Origin: an uncultured beta proteobacterium
GTDB taxonomy: Bacteria > Pseudomonadota > Gammaproteobacteria > Burkholderiales > Burkholderiaceae_C
NCBI GenBank assembly: GCA_903927495.1
Contig: CAIYNH010000604.1
Location: 1-7,720, forward strand
DNA length: 7,720 nt
Direction of reading: 5' to 3'
Made by a program: the position numbers and the translations under genes
Part shown: piece after piece, positions 6,287-7,720 of the stretch
How the letters are laid out: each line of letters begins with the position of its first letter
How positions within the stretch are numbered: position 1 is the stretch's first letter
The notes under the pieces: model-generated
What the model was told of the DNA's origin: nothing
Database searches by the model: none
The model's input: the letters and a program-made list of their open reading frames with translations, nothing else

Positions 6287-7429
6287 TTAAAGGGTGCGAG
6301 CGATCAGTTCGCGCATGATCTCGTTGGAGCCGCCGTAGATGCGGTGGACCCGGGCATCGGCGAAGGCGCGCGCAATCGGGTATTCCCACATGTAGCCATA
6401 GCCACCGTGCAGTTGTAAACACTGGTCCAGCACCCGGCCCATCAGTTCGGTGCACCAGTACTTGGCCATGGCGGCCACCGTCTTGTCCAGCTTGTCATTG
6501 CACACCTCGCTCAAGCAACGGTCGATGAAGGTCTGGGCAATTTCAATCTCGGTCTTGATTTCGGCCAGTCGAAAGCGCGTGTTCTGGTAGTCTGCGATCA
6601 AGGTGCCAAAGGCCTTGCGTTGGCGCGTGTAGTCCACCGTCCATTGCAGCGCGGCGCTGCAGGTAGCCACCGCGCCGACGGCAATTTGCAGTCGCTCCCA
6701 CGCCAATTCCTTGGCCAAAAGTCCAAAACCTTTGTTTTCTTGGCCCAGCATATTGCGCTGGGTCAGCACCACGTTGTCGAAGTAAAGTTCGCAGGTGTCT
6801 TGTGCTTTCATGCCGATCTTCTTGAAGTTCTGGCCTCTCGAGACACCGATCGTGGAGGCTTCGACCACCCACAGGGTCAGGTCCTTGCAATCGGCATCAC
6901 GGCTGGATTTGGCTGCAACCACCAAAATATCGGCGCACTGTCCGTTGGTAATGAAGGTTTTTTGGCCATTCATAATCCATTCGTCACCCTGTCGAATGGC
7001 TGTCGTACGCATGGCGCGCAAGTCGCTGCCGGCACTGGGTTCGGTCATCACGATGGCACCGATCAAGTCACCTTGGGCCATGCCTGGCAACCATGCCTGC
7101 TGTTGTTCTGGTGTGCCGTAGTTGACGATATAGGGCGCAACGATGTCTGAGTGCGTCGAGAACCCAGGGCCCGACAGGCCAAGTCGGGCTTGCTCTTCGA
7201 TCAGAATCGCTGCAAACAAGCGGTCGGCACCGCTACCGCCACAAGATTCCGGCAACGTGGTGCAGAGAAAGCCCTCGGACCCGGCCTTTTTCCAGATTTC
7301 ACGTGGGGCTACGCCAGCCTCTTCCCATGCGCTGTGGAAAGGCATCACTTCACGCTCAAAGAATTTGCGTGCCGAGTCGCGAAAGGCCTCATGTTCTGGG
7401 CTGAAAATGTTTCTGGCGAGTATTGTCAT
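6287..7429 (-). CDS. Acyl-CoA dehydrogenase, LCAD/IVD-like active site
   Basis: This 380-residue flavoenzyme has the standard length and three-part fold of acyl-CoA dehydrogenases: an N-terminal helical part (about 1-125), a middle beta part (about 126-230) and a C-terminal helical part. It would oxidise an acyl-CoA to the trans-2-enoyl-CoA, passing electrons to electron-transfer flavoprotein. Visible family motifs are MTEPSAGSDLRAMRT (128-141), GQKTFITNG (155-163) at the flavin, RQRKAFG (269-275) and QLHGGYGYMWEYPIARAFAD (339-358). The C terminus IYGGSNEIMRELIAR (364-378) is close to that of long-chain acyl-CoA dehydrogenase. The position of the medium-chain catalytic Glu376 is Gly366. The likely base is Glu245 in ELAWERL, where long-chain and isovaleryl-CoA dehydrogenases carry theirs. 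The ATG at 7429 has a good AGGAG five bases upstream. It lies 36 bases after the ligase gene and 86 bases before the hydratase start, so it sits inside the same operon. Chain-length or branching preference cannot be decided from sequence alone. Confidence 0.92.
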   Translation of the reverse strand: MTILARNIFSPEHEAFRDSARKFFEREVMPFHSAWEEAGVAPREIWKKAGSEGFLCTTLPESCGGSGADRLFAAILIEEQARLGLSGPGFSTHSDIVAPYIVNYGTPEQQQAWLPGMAQGDLIGAIVMTEPSAGSDLRAMRTTAIRQGDEWIMNGQKTFITNGQCADILVVAAKSSRDADCKDLTLWVVEASTIGVSRGQNFKKIGMKAQDTCELYFDNVVLTQRNMLGQENKGFGLLAKELAWERLQIAVGAVATCSAALQWTVDYTRQRKAFGTLIADYQNTRFRLAEIKTEIEIAQTFIDRCLSEVCNDKLDKTVAAMAKYWCTELMGRVLDQCLQLHGGYGYMWEYPIARAFADARVHRIYGGSNEIMRELIARTL

Positions 7430-7434
7430 TGGGT

Positions 7435-7439
7435 CTCCT
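7435..7439 (-). promoter_or_regulatory. Ribosome-binding site of the acyl-CoA dehydrogenase gene
   Basis: The minus strand reads AGGAG here, five bases before the ATG at 7429, within the 36-base gap after the ligase stop. It is the strongest Shine-Dalgarno sequence in the window and fixes the dehydrogenase start. Confidence 0.8.
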
Positions 7440-7465
7440 GATTTTGAATGCTGGTCTTCAATGGT

Positions 7466-7720
7466 TTACGCGTGTGGTCCGAGAAAGCTATTCATGCTGG
7501 ATTTAAGTTCTTCGCGCAATTTGAATTTCTGAATTTTTCCGCTTGGAGTGGCTGGCAACTCAGCACGCAGCACCAGATGTTCCGGCAGCTTGAAACGCGC
7601 CACGCCGCGCTCGATCAGAAAGTGCTTCATGTCCTCAAAACTTAAAGTTTTACCGGGATGACAAACCACTACCGCACAGCCTAACTCGCCCAATCGTTCA
7701 TCGGGCAGGCCCACCACCGC
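7466..7720 (-). CDS. AMP-forming acyl-CoA ligase, C-terminal fragment (cut by window edge)
   Basis: Only the last 84 residues are in the window; the gene continues past the right edge and has no start here. The visible part is the small C-terminal domain of the ANL (acyl-CoA synthetase/adenylate-forming) superfamily. It opens with AVVGLPDERLGE, the usual start of this domain. It then carries ARFKLPEHLVL and the A10 motif LPATPSGKIQKFKLRE, whose Lys (codon 7535-7537) is the adenylation lysine of the family. The intact enzyme would join a carboxylic acid to CoA using ATP, supplying the substrate for the dehydrogenase encoded 36 bases downstream. The substrate-determining N-terminal domain is missing from view, so fatty, alicyclic and isoprenoid acids all remain possible. 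The tail after the A10 motif is short (about 18 residues), which is normal for medium-size members. Confidence 0.9.
   Translation of the reverse strand, partial: AVVGLPDERLGELGCAVVVCHPGKTLSFEDMKHFLIERGVARFKLPEHLVLRAELPATPSGKIQKFKLREELKSSMNSFLGPHA

Noticed and set aside
6620..7150. A 176-codon open frame on the plus strand.
   Set aside because: It lies wholly inside the acyl-CoA dehydrogenase gene on the opposite strand, whose motifs are unmistakable; the predicted protein shows no recognisable domain, so it is a shadow frame.

Overview
The window is an ordinary-looking stretch of a proteobacterial chromosome in which all six supported genes lie on the minus strand, so they are transcribed from the right end of the window to the left. 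The best guess for the host is a betaproteobacterium of the Comamonadaceae (Rhodoferax/Polaromonas-like). This rests on the moderately GC-rich coding style and on an intergenic palindromic element of a type I remember as common in that family. It is an inference and was not searched.

In transcription order, positions 7720-5382 hold a fatty-acid or acyl-CoA catabolic block: the C-terminal end of an AMP-forming acyl-CoA ligase (cut by the window edge), an acyl-CoA dehydrogenase and a crotonase-family enoyl-CoA hydratase/isomerase. Positions 5385-3337 hold a complete FadH-type 2,4-dienoyl-CoA reductase whose start overlaps the hydratase stop by 4 bases. A ten-helix EamA/DMT permease (3331-2399) begins 5 bases after the reductase stop. 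All gaps in this block are below 100 bases, so it is probably one operon whose promoter lies beyond the right edge. Together the enzymes could activate a carboxylic acid to its CoA thioester, introduce a 2,3-double bond, process the enoyl-CoA and remove an inconvenient pre-existing double bond. No thiolase or hydroxyacyl-CoA dehydrogenase is in view, so the pathway is incomplete here. The substrate could be an unsaturated fatty acid, an alicyclic acid or an isoprenoid acid.

After a 142-base gap (2257-2398) with no convincing terminator or promoter comes a separate 741-residue FUSC-family membrane protein (2256-31), which is probably unrelated to the catabolic block.

The points of most interest are small. 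A palindromic repeat-like element fills the gap between the dehydrogenase and hydratase genes, and a possible fragment of the same family lies after the permease gene. The hydratase also appears to lack both classical crotonase glutamates. I saw no RNA genes, CRISPR, insertion sequences or clear evidence of a novel system.
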